The translations under genes were made by a program, and so were the position numbers. Shown here one piece after another: positions 29,535 to 38,271 of a DNA stretch of 64,000 nucleotides. The first letter of the stretch is position 1; every line of letters starts with the position of its first letter. This stretch comes from CAIMMJ01 sp037131955 (GTDB taxonomy: Bacteria > Bacteroidota > Bacteroidia > UBA4408): contig JBAXQC010000005.1 of NCBI GenBank assembly GCA_037131955.1, positions 1 to 64,000 on the forward strand. Direction: 5' to 3'. The notes under the pieces were generated by a model. The model was not told the origin of the DNA and did no database searches. It saw nothing but the letters and a program-made list of their open reading frames with translations.

Positions 29535-29913
29535 CATTTGCGTCATACTAAAGACAAAGTGGTAAATTTTATGTGAGCAAAACTATGAGCTCCATCCACC
29601 ATAACTTTCTCATTTTTGCTTTTTGCCGTTTCTCTGCACATTTTTTATTGTTATTTAATGAACAACAATTTATTTTTGATATGATTTCCTAGAAACTTTT
29701 TTGACATTAGTCGTAAAAAAAGTTAATCCTCTTTTTTTCGTCTAATAATTCGTGCTACTCATCGAATTTTACCCTAGACTATAGATGAATATTTATAGGT
29801 TTACATTAACATTACTTACGAAAGTTGCGAAAAAAACAAAAATTAAATAAATCCAATTTACTCAATAGGATTAACAAGACCTTTAAATAAATTATTCTTC
29901 ATTACAGTATTAT

Positions 29914-31062
29914 ATGGGAACTTTAAAATGTAATTTACACGACTATGATGGTTCTAATTGGACAAGTAACAATGATGACTCAGTAAGCAATACTGTTTCT
30001 GCTGACCTAGTATTATGCTTTGGGTCTAAAAAGATTTTATCTAGGAAAGACATCTATTCGCAATTAAGCAGTAGGTTCTTGTGTAATCAAATTGCTATGT
30101 GCACTACCAGTGGTGAGATTTTTAACACCACTGTGCAGGATGATTCCTTAGTTGCCCTAAGTATTTCTTTTGCAAAAACAAAGGTGGTATCAACAGAAGT
30201 AAATATATGGGAGTATAAAAACAGCTATGATGCCGGACTATCTCTAACTGAAAAACTACCCAAACAACACCTTAAATATGTTCTTGTATTGTCTGATGGC
30301 AGTCTAGTTAATGGGAGTGAATTGGTAAAGGGATTAAATCAAGGTGTTGACAATAAAATTCTTGTTACTGGAGGGCTTGCGGGTGATGGTTCAGATTTTA
30401 AATCTACTTTATTAGGAATTAACAATAACCCCTCTGAAGGAAAGATAATCGCAATTGGTTTTTATGGTAATAATTTAGTTGTTACCCATGGTTCAGGCGG
30501 AGGTTGGGATGAGTTTGGATTAGAAAAAACAGTTACTAAATCAGCAAATAATAAATTATTTCAGTTAGATGGAAAAAGTTGTCTTGAAGTGTATAAAAAA
30601 TATTTAGGCAATGAAGCCAATAATTTACCTGCATCTGCATTACTTTTTCCACTTTCTGTAATTCTACCGGGCAATACAAAACCGGTTGTTAGAACTATTT
30701 TAAGCATTTCAGAGGAAGAACAATCAATGACCTTTGCTGGAGATATTCCGGAAGGGTCAAAGGTGAAATTTATGAAAGCTAATTTTGATTCACTAATTTC
30801 TGCAGTTTCTAATGCGGCACAAAAAACAAAAATAGAAAATGTGGCATCACCTGACTTTTCGCTTTTAATAAGTTGTATTGGCCGTAAACTTGTTCTAGGT
30901 TCGCGAATTGATGAAGAATTAGAATCTGTTAATGAAACATATTTGGGTAAAACACCATTAATAGGTTTTTATTCGTACGGAGAAATATCTCCCTTAGTGA
31001 AAGAGTTTTCTTGCGAGCTTCACAATCAAACTATGACAATTACAAGTTTCTATGAGTTTTAA
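29914..31062 (+). CDS. FIST domain sensor protein
   Basis: 382 residues with the two FIST halves. The FIST N domain (about 25-220) has the phosphate-like loop TTSGEIF, the GGLAGDG motif near 152 and AIGFYG near 183. The FIST C domain (about 225-380) has PASALLFPL, VRTILSISEEEQSMTFAGDIPEG and the terminal LIGFYSYGEISP..CELHNQTMTITSF block typical of the family. FIST proteins are input modules thought to bind small ligands such as amino acids and to feed histidine kinases or diguanylate cyclases. No membrane segment is seen. The downstream kinase gene overlaps it by 11 bases, so they very likely work together. Confidence 0.92.
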   Translation: MGTLKCNLHDYDGSNWTSNNDDSVSNTVSADLVLCFGSKKILSRKDIYSQLSSRFLCNQIAMCTTSGEIFNTTVQDDSLVALSISFAKTKVVSTEVNIWEYKNSYDAGLSLTEKLPKQHLKYVLVLSDGSLVNGSELVKGLNQGVDNKILVTGGLAGDGSDFKSTLLGINNNPSEGKIIAIGFYGNNLVVTHGSGGGWDEFGLEKTVTKSANNKLFQLDGKSCLEVYKKYLGNEANNLPASALLFPLSVILPGNTKPVVRTILSISEEEQSMTFAGDIPEGSKVKFMKANFDSLISAVSNAAQKTKIENVASPDFSLLISCIGRKLVLGSRIDEELESVNETYLGKTPLIGFYSYGEISPLVKEFSCELHNQTMTITSFYEF

Positions 31063-33169
31063 CAGATTACTTGAAAGGCAAATAAAAAGATCGCTTTCTC
31101 CTGAGATTTGTAATGATCCAGCAATTATAAAATTCTTACAACAGGTAAGTGAATCTTACGATTCTTTTGAGAGAGACAAAGCTCTACTAGAAAATGCCTT
31201 TAAAATTACTGAAGCAGAATACTCTGATTTAAATCAAGAATTGCATGAAAGTCATAGAAATTTAAATGTTGAAATTGTAAAAACATTAAATCGTGCGGAT
31301 AAACTGATAAGCAGTTTTGCGGATATTACAGAATATGATTTATTGTTTGAAAATATAAAACAACAAATTGAAGCATTATCACAATCCGACTCCATATTAC
31401 TTTACTTATTTGACGATGATGAAAACAAATTAAAATTAGTATTCTCACAAGGGTATTCTATAGAGGAGCAAAAATTTGCCGAAGAAAATGCCATGGATTT
31501 TGTGCCAGGTTATGTTTTTAACACCGGCCAAGTAGCCTGGCTTAATAATGAAACAATAAATCCAACTGTTCATTATTTTAATTCTAAAATAAATGCAGAT
31601 AATTTATCAAGCATTTTTGTTCCCATAAAATTTAGAGAGAAAACTATTGGGTCTTTTGGTATCCAATGCAATCTGCCAAATGCATATGATAAAAGGCTAT
31701 TAGCCAGCATGAAAGTATTTGCCAGCTTAACCAGTAATGCCTATATTTCTATTAAAAAGAATTACCAATTTAAACAAAAATACATAGAAAATGAAAAACT
31801 TTCCATCTTAGCCAAGAGTACAATTAAGTATGTAATATACTGTGATAAAGATGCTAAAATTACTTGGGTAAACAAAAGTTTTGAAGAAGGAACAGGGTAT
31901 TTTTTATCTGAAATAGTAGGGAAAAAACCGGGCAGTTTTTTATATGGACCAGATACGGAATCAGAAAAAACCGATCAACTTAGGAGTGCTATTAATGAAA
32001 GAAAATCCTGCTCGTTAACCATCACAAACTATACTAAATCTAGGCAACCTTATAAAGTAAACATTCAACTAAATCCGGTGTTCGACGATAATGGGGAGCT
32101 TATAAATTTTGTATCTATTCAACAAGATGTAACCGAAAACGAAAAATACAAAGCAGAACTTCAAGACAGCAGAAAAGAAATAGAAGAACAGAAAAAATTT
32201 TACGAAAACATTCTAAACAACATCCCTTTAGATATTGCTGTATTTGACCAACAACATAAATATTTATTTTTAAACAAAGAGGCAATTAATAGTGATGAAA
32301 TAAGAAATTTTATGATTGGGAGAGACGATTTTGATTATGCAAAACTCAAAGGAATTTCTTCAGAATTTGCTGAATATAGAAGAAAAAAATTTGAAGACGC
32401 AAAAAAATCTGGAAATCAAATATTTTGGTTAGATACGCAGGTAAGTAAAGAAGGAGGAACAAGATATAAAGAAAGACGTTTTCATCCTTATGATAAATAT
32501 GTTATTGGTTATGGGGTGGAAGTTACTGAATTTAAAAATCAGGAGCTTCTCTTATCCAATTCGTTGGAAGAGAAAGAAACACTTTTAGGGGAAGTTCATC
32601 ACCGTGTAAAAAACAACTTGGCATTGGTGATCGGACTTATTGAGATGCAAGGCAATACACTATACGATGAAGGATTAAAATTTCAGTTTAATTCAATAAA
32701 AAACAGGATCTACGCCATGTCATTGATTCACGAAAAATTATACAAATCTTCTAATTTTGCAAAACTAGGGTTAAAATCTTATATAGAAGATCTAATTAGA
32801 AATTTGTCTAGTTCTTTTAACTCAAATGATTCTACAAGCCTGAATTTTGATATTGAAGAAATATTCGTGAATATGAAAATAGCCATACCAATTGCACTTA
32901 TTGTAAATGAAGCTGTGACCAACGCCTATAAATATGCTTTTAAAGATACTGTTAATGGAATTCTAACAGTTCAGATAAAAAGTGTAAACGAAAAAATTTA
33001 TATGCAGATTTCCGATAATGGGCCGGGAATTTCAGAAAGCATAGATTTATCAAAAATAAAATCACTTGGCTTTAAGCTAATTAACATTTTTGTTAGGCAA
33101 ATTAAAGGGTCCATTGAGTATATAAAAAAACCCGGACTAACTTTGCAGATTACGTTTACAAATTTATAA
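31052..33169 (+). CDS. GAF-PAS-PAS sensor histidine kinase of the HisKA_2 type
   Basis: 705 residues, cytoplasmic. An N-terminal coiled coil (about 40-85) is followed by a GAF domain (about 95-235), PAS 1 (about 250-365, with VNKSFEEGTGYFLSEIVGKK), a linker coil, PAS 2 (about 385-490), HisKA_2 with phospho-acceptor region GEVHHRVKNNLALV (His near 514), and an HATPase domain with NEAVTNAYKYAF and DNGPGIS. PAS 1 has a PGSFLYGPDTE loop resembling LOV-type loops but no flavin-binding Cys, so it is not called a photoreceptor. The FIST protein is its likely input, and the REC-SpoIIE protein 85 bases downstream its likely target. Confidence 0.93.
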   Translation: MSFNRLLERQIKRSLSPEICNDPAIIKFLQQVSESYDSFERDKALLENAFKITEAEYSDLNQELHESHRNLNVEIVKTLNRADKLISSFADITEYDLLFENIKQQIEALSQSDSILLYLFDDDENKLKLVFSQGYSIEEQKFAEENAMDFVPGYVFNTGQVAWLNNETINPTVHYFNSKINADNLSSIFVPIKFREKTIGSFGIQCNLPNAYDKRLLASMKVFASLTSNAYISIKKNYQFKQKYIENEKLSILAKSTIKYVIYCDKDAKITWVNKSFEEGTGYFLSEIVGKKPGSFLYGPDTESEKTDQLRSAINERKSCSLTITNYTKSRQPYKVNIQLNPVFDDNGELINFVSIQQDVTENEKYKAELQDSRKEIEEQKKFYENILNNIPLDIAVFDQQHKYLFLNKEAINSDEIRNFMIGRDDFDYAKLKGISSEFAEYRRKKFEDAKKSGNQIFWLDTQVSKEGGTRYKERRFHPYDKYVIGYGVEVTEFKNQELLLSNSLEEKETLLGEVHHRVKNNLALVIGLIEMQGNTLYDEGLKFQFNSIKNRIYAMSLIHEKLYKSSNFAKLGLKSYIEDLIRNLSSSFNSNDSTSLNFDIEEIFVNMKIAIPIALIVNEAVTNAYKYAFKDTVNGILTVQIKSVNEKIYMQISDNGPGISESIDLSKIKSLGFKLINIFVRQIKGSIEYIKKPGLTLQITFTNL

Positions 33170-33253
33170 TCGCCAGAAATGAAAATAAGTGATTACCTAA
33201 AAATCAACTAAAAAAATAAAAGAGTAGAAGTACAATTAAAAGCTCTAAGGAAC

Positions 33254-34369
33254 ATGACAAAAAAAGTAGTTATAATAGAAGATGAGTTAATACTCCAAGA
33301 GTTGCACATGCATTACGTTACAAATTTAGGCCATGATGTAGTTGCTTGTTTTGAAAATGGTTTAGATGCGGTAGAATTTTTTAAAGACAATCATGCAGAT
33401 CTAATTTTGATGGATATAAGATTGGAAGGAGAGATAGACGGAATTGAAACGGCCAAAAAAATTCAAGAAACGCTTAATATTCCAATTGTATACGTGTCTG
33501 CAAATACCAACGATAATGTTTACAATAGGGCATTAACTACAAACATGAATGGATATTTATCAAAACCTCTCTCTTCTGAAGAATTAGAAAATGTTATTGA
33601 AAGTATAGTTAGTCTTACCGATTCTTTGGTTTACGCACAAAGAATACAAAAACAATTATTTGCAAAAGAAAACGAAATCAAAAGCATTTTCAAAGAATAT
33701 ATTTACATAAATAGACCAAAAGATATTGTTTCTGGAGATTTTTGTTTTATTGGCGGAGGAAATGCAAATGAAGAAGTAATTGTTGCTGTTGGCGATTGCA
33801 CAGGACATGGCGTTCCTGGTGCACTACTTTCAATAATTTGCTACAACATATTAAAAAATGTTACCTCGATACACAGTGATTTGAAAGTAATTATTAATCA
33901 ACTTTATATTGAACTAAAATCAATGTTGAGTCCTATTTTTGCTGAGCACGAAGTACACGATTCTATTGATATAGCTATTTTTAAACTAAAAAAAGGGAAA
34001 TCAGAAATAGAAATAGTTGGCTCAAAAAGAGAATTCATATATTATGATTCTCTCAACAATAAAAATAAGCTTCTTAAACTAAGATTAAAAGGTGATGAAG
34101 AATCTAATAGCTCATTAATTAAGATAAATTTCAATAAAGATGATGTTTTTTACTTTTATTCAGATGGCATTACTGATCAATTTGGAGGTTTTTTGGATAA
34201 AAAGCTTTCAAGAAAACGATTGGTATCATTTTTAGATTCAGAATATTTGAATAACGACCTTACATCAATACAAGTTCAGTTAAATATTTTTCTTAGAAAA
34301 TGGCAAGGAAAAACAAATCAAACGGACGACATGATTTTGCTTGCCTTAAAACCATCATTATGTTTTTAA
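33254..34369 (+). CDS. Response regulator with SpoIIE-type protein phosphatase output
   Basis: 371 residues. The N-terminal receiver domain (1-120) has the acidic pair E9-D10, phospho-acceptor D54 in LILMDIRL, the Thr/Ser position in IVYVSAN and the Lys in GYLSKPL. After a short helix comes a PPM/SpoIIE phosphatase domain (about 150-365) with IVSGDFCF, VGDCTGHGVPGALLS and YSDGITDQFGG, carrying the metal-binding Asp residues. REC-SpoIIE proteins control anti-anti-sigma factors or other Ser/Thr phosphoproteins. No anti-sigma partner is adjacent, so the target is unknown. It forms a sensor-kinase-effector set with the FIST and kinase genes. Confidence 0.93.
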   Translation: MTKKVVIIEDELILQELHMHYVTNLGHDVVACFENGLDAVEFFKDNHADLILMDIRLEGEIDGIETAKKIQETLNIPIVYVSANTNDNVYNRALTTNMNGYLSKPLSSEELENVIESIVSLTDSLVYAQRIQKQLFAKENEIKSIFKEYIYINRPKDIVSGDFCFIGGGNANEEVIVAVGDCTGHGVPGALLSIICYNILKNVTSIHSDLKVIINQLYIELKSMLSPIFAEHEVHDSIDIAIFKLKKGKSEIEIVGSKREFIYYDSLNNKNKLLKLRLKGDEESNSSLIKINFNKDDVFYFYSDGITDQFGGFLDKKLSRKRLVSFLDSEYLNNDLTSIQVQLNIFLRKWQGKTNQTDDMILLALKPSLCF

Positions 34370-34414
34370 AGACAGGCCTTTAAATTTTTTTGGTTTTATA
34401 GTTTGCTTTAGTTG

Positions 34415-34816
34415 TTAATTAAATAATTCAGGTATTTTACCAATCGATTTTCTTAGTTGGTCAAACCCCCAAGGCTTAAAAAAAAGGTCATGCAATCCTA
34501 TTGTTTCTTTAAAATGAGTTATATTTTCATTATCTAATTGGCCAGAGAGGATAATCTTTTTTGAGCCAGAAAATTTTTCATTACAGTAACTTAGTACATC
34601 CGTTCCTTTGCAATCATCTAAATTATAGTCAGAAATAACCAGTAAAAGATTTATTTCATTATTGTATAAATCATCAACAATAGCATAGGCTTCCTCACCT
34701 GAATAAGCAACTTCTAAAATAATTTCTTTATCAATAATTCGTTCTAACTGAATTTTTAGTGACTCCAGGATAATAAATTCATCATCAACTATTAATATAG
34801 CTTTTTTAGCCGACAT
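34415..34816 (-). CDS. Single-domain response regulator (distal copy)
   Basis: 133 residues: a receiver domain and nothing else. The acidic pair is D11-D12, the phospho-acceptor D63 in LVISDYNLDDCKG, and the conserved Lys in FFKPWGFDQL. The ATG at 34816 is preferred over an in-frame TTG nine bases upstream. It overlaps the preceding regulator gene by 11 bases. It resembles the neighbouring regulator along its length (DDE-x-IIL-x-SLK-x-Q, LVISDY, KPW), so the two look like a tandem duplication. With no output domain it must act by protein-protein contact or as a phosphate sink. Confidence 0.9.
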   Translation of the reverse strand: MSAKKAILIVDDEFIILESLKIQLERIIDKEIILEVAYSGEEAYAIVDDLYNNEINLLLVISDYNLDDCKGTDVLSYCNEKFSGSKKIILSGQLDNENITHFKETIGLHDLFFKPWGFDQLRKSIGKIPELFN

Positions 34817-35204
34817 TGCTGGCAATATTTTTTACAAGGGTTACTAATTCGTTTTCAGACCAAGGTTTTGACACAATGTTTACAAAAATATTTTTATTAA
34901 CGAAATCTATTGCTACATCTTGGCTTATTTGCCCTGTTAGCAATATTACTTTTGTAGTTGGTAACTTATTTCGAAGAATTAATGCAAACTCATCGCCTTT
35001 CATACCTGGCATTTGATAATCAGAAATTACTAAAATTATCTTAATTCCATCATCAATTAACTCATCAATTAATTCTAGCGCCTCTTCGGCACTTTCGGCA
35101 AATTCAAAAATAAATTTATCTTGAAAATTTATTTCAAATTGACTTTTAAGAGAATCAAGTATTATTTTTTCATCATCTACTGATATAATCGCTAATTCAT
35201 TCAT
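34806..35204 (-). CDS. Single-domain response regulator (proximal copy)
   Basis: 132 residues: receiver domain only. The acidic pair is D10-D11, the phospho-acceptor D62 in LVISDYQMPGMKGDEFA, the Thr in VILLTGQ and the Lys in VSKPWSENEL. It overlaps the 3' end of the GAF-HNOBA kinase gene by eight bases, so it is the probable phospho-target of that kinase. Stand-alone regulators next to H-NOX-linked kinases are known in other bacteria, where they feed biofilm or c-di-GMP control. Here no output is encoded nearby. Confidence 0.9.
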   Translation of the reverse strand: MNELAIISVDDEKIILDSLKSQFEINFQDKFIFEFAESAEEALELIDELIDDGIKIILVISDYQMPGMKGDEFALILRNKLPTTKVILLTGQISQDVAIDFVNKNIFVNIVSKPWSENELVTLVKNIASNVG

Positions 35205-37575
35205 TTTTTATGGGTAAAGAAATAACAAATTTTGTTTCTAATGAATTACTGAAACACTCAATAAGTCCTTTGTTTTTTTCAATAATTTTTTTCACAATAT
35301 TTAAACCAAGCCCCGTTCCTTCGCCTCGCTTTTTTGTGGTAAAAAACTCGTCAAAAATATTACCAATAATATCTTTAGGAATTTCAGGACCATTGTTTTT
35401 AATAGCAATAATATGGTAATCACGTTCTAACAAATAACTTATTTCTATTTTACAGCTATTATTGGAGGCTTGCAAAGCATTGTTAATTATATTTGTCCAT
35501 ACCTGTGACAATTCTTCTTGATTGGTGGTGATATAAATTTCATCCGAAACATTATTAATAACTTCTGCTCCTTGCTTTATTTTATTCCAAAGGAGAGTTA
35601 AAACAGAATCTATACTGCCTTTAAGATTAAATGCAGAAATTTCTTTATTAATATTTCCATGAGAAAAATTGTTTAATGACGATACTACCTTAGATGCCTT
35701 ATTTATTGCAATTGCAATAGTATCTGCAGATTTAATAATCATTAATAGATTTACAGCAAAAGTAAAAACTTGTAAACTGTTTTTATGCATTAAAAATTTT
35801 TCAAGGCAAGGATCTAAACTTTCAAAGCCTAATTCATGAATTTTTCTAGAGTAAAAGAATGTATTTGAAATGTTTATATACTGAGTTTTAAGTTCTAGCT
35901 CTATTTTTTTTGAAGCTGCTCTTTCTTCTCTTGAATTGTTAAAAGTTGTATTTGTTTTTTTTCTTAAAAAAAATAATTCCAAGCTATCTAAGATATCGTT
36001 GATATCTAATTCCGTAATTTTATTAATTAGCTCGGTTTTTATTAAATAAATTAAGTTATCGCTAGAAGCTTTTATTGCGCCTAATGGAGTATTAATTTCA
36101 TGAGCTATTCCTGAAATTAATAAACCTAGCGTTGCCATTTTTTCTTTTTTTATTATGTCTTCTTGAAGATTCACAACTTGATTTAATGTGGCTTCTAACT
36201 TTAAATTTTTTTCTTTTAATTCATTTTGATAGTTTTTGTTTTCTGTAATGTTATGCAGGTAAACTCTTATAATAGTTGAGTTGCCAATAAAAAAGATGTA
36301 CCGTTCATATACTTCCGATTCAATTTCAACTTCATATTTGTGCGATTTTTTTGATTCAACCGTTTCTTCTGTTATACATAAAACATTTATAATTTCTTCA
36401 AAAGTAAAATCTCTGTCTTTGTAAAAAAGCAATTTGCTTGCAGGATTTGAATAGTTTATTACTTTATTGTCATAATCCAATTCAAATACAGGATTAGGAT
36501 TTTGTTCAGGAAATAATGCTAAGTTTTTAATTTTTTTTGTGCGTTCATTAACCTGCTCTTCTAATCGGCCGTTTGCGTTTATTAAAGCATTTTTAGATAA
36601 TTCTAGAAGTTTGTTTTTTTCTGTTAAATTAGCATTTAGTATTTTTGAATCTTGCAATCCTTTGGAAGCAGCTTGCTGCAGAAATAAAAATTCAGCTATA
36701 TAATCATGTTTAGGAAAATTATTTATTTTTAGTCCATAGTTAGAAATTAAATAAATTGAATTAATAACTGGAACCGAAAGAACTAATAAAGCATCATTAT
36801 ATCTCTTTATAGAACACTTATATCTTTGCATTCCATCTATACTTTTAAAAAACAATAATTTATTATCGTATGTATGAGATGTTAAAAGAGAATTAGTTTT
36901 TATGCCATATTCAAAAATAAAATAATCACTAAATAATGCTCCTTTTTTTATTTCAGGAACGGTTATTTTGTAATTATCTCCAAAATCAATAATGAAATCA
37001 TTATTATCAATTATCAGAAAAAAAGGACAAGCAAAATTAATTGAATCAATAAAAAGCGATTTTTCTTTAATTAATTCTAAATTCTTTTTCTTTAGGCTTA
37101 GTGATTGTATTACTTTTTTGCTCAATATTTTTAATGCATTTATTTGATTTTCGTTCAACTTTTTGGGAGCTGAATCCAAAACACAAATTGTTCCCAAAGC
37201 AAATCCATTTTCATCAATTAGCGGTACACCGGCATAAAAAACAATATGTGGTTCTCCTGTTACTAAAGGATTATCAGAAAATCTTTTATCAAGTCTAGCG
37301 TCAGAAACAACAAAAATATCGTTAGGGGTATTAATCGCATGGCCGCAAAAAGAAATTTCGCGAGGAGTTTGTTTTATCTTTAATCCAAGACTGGCTTTAA
37401 ACCATTGCCTGTATTCGTCAATAAAAGTGATAAGTGAAATACTTGTGCCACAAATTTGACTTGCAAGTGTAACAATATCATTATACTCTAACTCATCTAG
37501 TGTATCTAATATTTCATAAGAATTTAGTGCACCTAACCTATTTTGCTCATTAATTGGGGTAAAAGGTTTTTCCAT
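35197..37575 (-). CDS. GAF-HNOBA-PAS sensor histidine kinase, partner of the adjacent H-NOX
   Basis: 792 residues, no membrane segment. Domain order: GAF (about 1-168, with SFCGHAI and LGTICVLD); a region (about 175-306) resembling the H-NOX-associated domain HNOBA, with NFACPFFLIIDNN and then VLSVPVINSIYLISNYGLKI and FPKHDYIAEFLFLQQ, as in guanylate cyclases and H-NOX-linked kinases; a coiled coil (about 306-350); PAS (about 355-465); a second coil; HisKA with H492 in SGIAHEINTPLGAI; an insert of about 130 residues carrying REERAA; and an HATPase domain (NIINNALQAS, GEGTGLGLNIVKK). It starts six bases after the H-NOX gene stop. The neighbouring H-NOX probably regulates it through the HNOBA region. 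Confidence 0.9.
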   Translation of the reverse strand: MEKPFTPINEQNRLGALNSYEILDTLDELEYNDIVTLASQICGTSISLITFIDEYRQWFKASLGLKIKQTPREISFCGHAINTPNDIFVVSDARLDKRFSDNPLVTGEPHIVFYAGVPLIDENGFALGTICVLDSAPKKLNENQINALKILSKKVIQSLSLKKKNLELIKEKSLFIDSINFACPFFLIIDNNDFIIDFGDNYKITVPEIKKGALFSDYFIFEYGIKTNSLLTSHTYDNKLLFFKSIDGMQRYKCSIKRYNDALLVLSVPVINSIYLISNYGLKINNFPKHDYIAEFLFLQQAASKGLQDSKILNANLTEKNKLLELSKNALINANGRLEEQVNERTKKIKNLALFPEQNPNPVFELDYDNKVINYSNPASKLLFYKDRDFTFEEIINVLCITEETVESKKSHKYEVEIESEVYERYIFFIGNSTIIRVYLHNITENKNYQNELKEKNLKLEATLNQVVNLQEDIIKKEKMATLGLLISGIAHEINTPLGAIKASSDNLIYLIKTELINKITELDINDILDSLELFFLRKKTNTTFNNSREERAASKKIELELKTQYINISNTFFYSRKIHELGFESLDPCLEKFLMHKNSLQVFTFAVNLLMIIKSADTIAIAINKASKVVSSLNNFSHGNINKEISAFNLKGSIDSVLTLLWNKIKQGAEVINNVSDEIYITTNQEELSQVWTNIINNALQASNNSCKIEISYLLERDYHIIAIKNNGPEIPKDIIGNIFDEFFTTKKRGEGTGLGLNIVKKIIEKNKGLIECFSNSLETKFVISLPIKNE

Positions 37576-37581
37576 TAAACT

Positions 37582-38127
37582 TTACCACTCAATTTTAAAA
37601 ACATCACAATCGTTTACTTCATTTTTTTGTTGAATATGTTCAATTTTCATATTTTCCTTGTTAAATCTTATGCCCAAACCTCTCAAAAGCCCTACCACCA
37701 TTGGAGCCATTCCTTGTCGTTTTGATCTGTATTCCAACTCTATTGAATTGGCAGTTTCATTTCGGGTTGAAAATTGAGGCGCTACTAACTCAGGCATAAT
37801 GTTATTTACCCTGTTGTGAAGCATATCTAAATTATTTAAAAATTCCGCCAAGCTATCTCCTGCCAAATCCAACATTTCGCCATAACCCTCTTTAGCGGTA
37901 AATAAAATCCAATATTCTCCAAAAGCTTCCATTATTACAGAGGACTCTGCCCCTAAAATTTTTGATGAATTTTTAACCAATTCATAGGTTAAAGAATCTG
38001 GATAGGATTGCAGACCAATAAAAAAATCGTCTTCAAAATTTGATATTTTTTTTATTTCAAGCCATTTATCTTCTCCAAACTTTTCGCATACTAAATCTTG
38101 AATTGCTTTATTTACTAAACCGTACAT
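37582..38127 (-). CDS. Stand-alone H-NOX heme nitric oxide/oxygen sensor
   Basis: 181 residues matching the HNOB fold end to end. It begins MYGLVNKAIQDLV, typical of the family. The proximal heme ligand is H104 (LDMLHNRV), and the heme-propionate motif YxSxR is Y133-R-S135-K-R137 in LEYRSKRQG. P117 lies in the expected region. The frame runs on upstream to 38235, but the family start and a promoter at 38147-38175 both show that the ATG at 38127 is correct. It binds heme and senses NO and possibly O2; a distal-pocket Tyr that would favour O2 cannot be judged without a structural alignment. First gene of an operon with a histidine kinase and two response regulators. Confidence 0.95.
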   Translation of the reverse strand: MYGLVNKAIQDLVCEKFGEDKWLEIKKISNFEDDFFIGLQSYPDSLTYELVKNSSKILGAESSVIMEAFGEYWILFTAKEGYGEMLDLAGDSLAEFLNNLDMLHNRVNNIMPELVAPQFSTRNETANSIELEYRSKRQGMAPMVVGLLRGLGIRFNKENMKIEHIQQKNEVNDCDVFKIEW

Positions 38128-38146
38128 ATATTTTGTTTTTATAACA

Positions 38147-38175
38147 CAAACATACAAAAAACAAAATACATCAAA
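38147..38175 (-). promoter_or_regulatory. Promoter of the H-NOX signalling operon
   Basis: On the minus strand TTTG (38175-38172) is followed after 17 bases by TATGTTTG (38154-38147), a good match to the Bacteroidota TTTG/TAnnTTTG promoter. The H-NOX ATG is 19 bases downstream. Confidence 0.65.
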
Positions 38176-38247
38176 TAGGAAAGGTATGCGGCATTTTAAA
38201 ACGACAAGGAACAGGCAGAAATCCTGCAATGACAAGAAAGAGAATAA

Positions 38248-38255
38248 TATTTTTG
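38248..38255 (+). promoter_or_regulatory. -7 promoter element of the toxin gene
   Basis: TATTTTTG matches TAnnTTTG, 16 bases before the ATG at 38272. It suggests the toxin-immunity pair carries its own promoter. Confidence 0.45.
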
Positions 38256-38271
38256 AGTTTGACTAGACAAA

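Larger units (their letters stand above)
29268..29913. other. 646-base intergenic region at the left edge of the signalling block
   Basis: No plausible coding frame on either strand. It holds the -7 box of the minus-strand hydrolase and one copy of a direct repeat (29425-29534). The last 370 bases before the FIST gene are AT-rich and show no recognisable element. Confidence 0.6.

Noticed and set aside
31850..32150. LOV photoreceptor domain in the HisKA_2 kinase
   Set aside because: The loop resembles LOV loops, but the flavin-binding Cys is missing, so it is an ordinary PAS domain.
38128..38235. Longer H-NOX start at 38235
   Set aside because: The promoter lies inside this stretch, and the family begins at the MYGLVN residues encoded from 38127.
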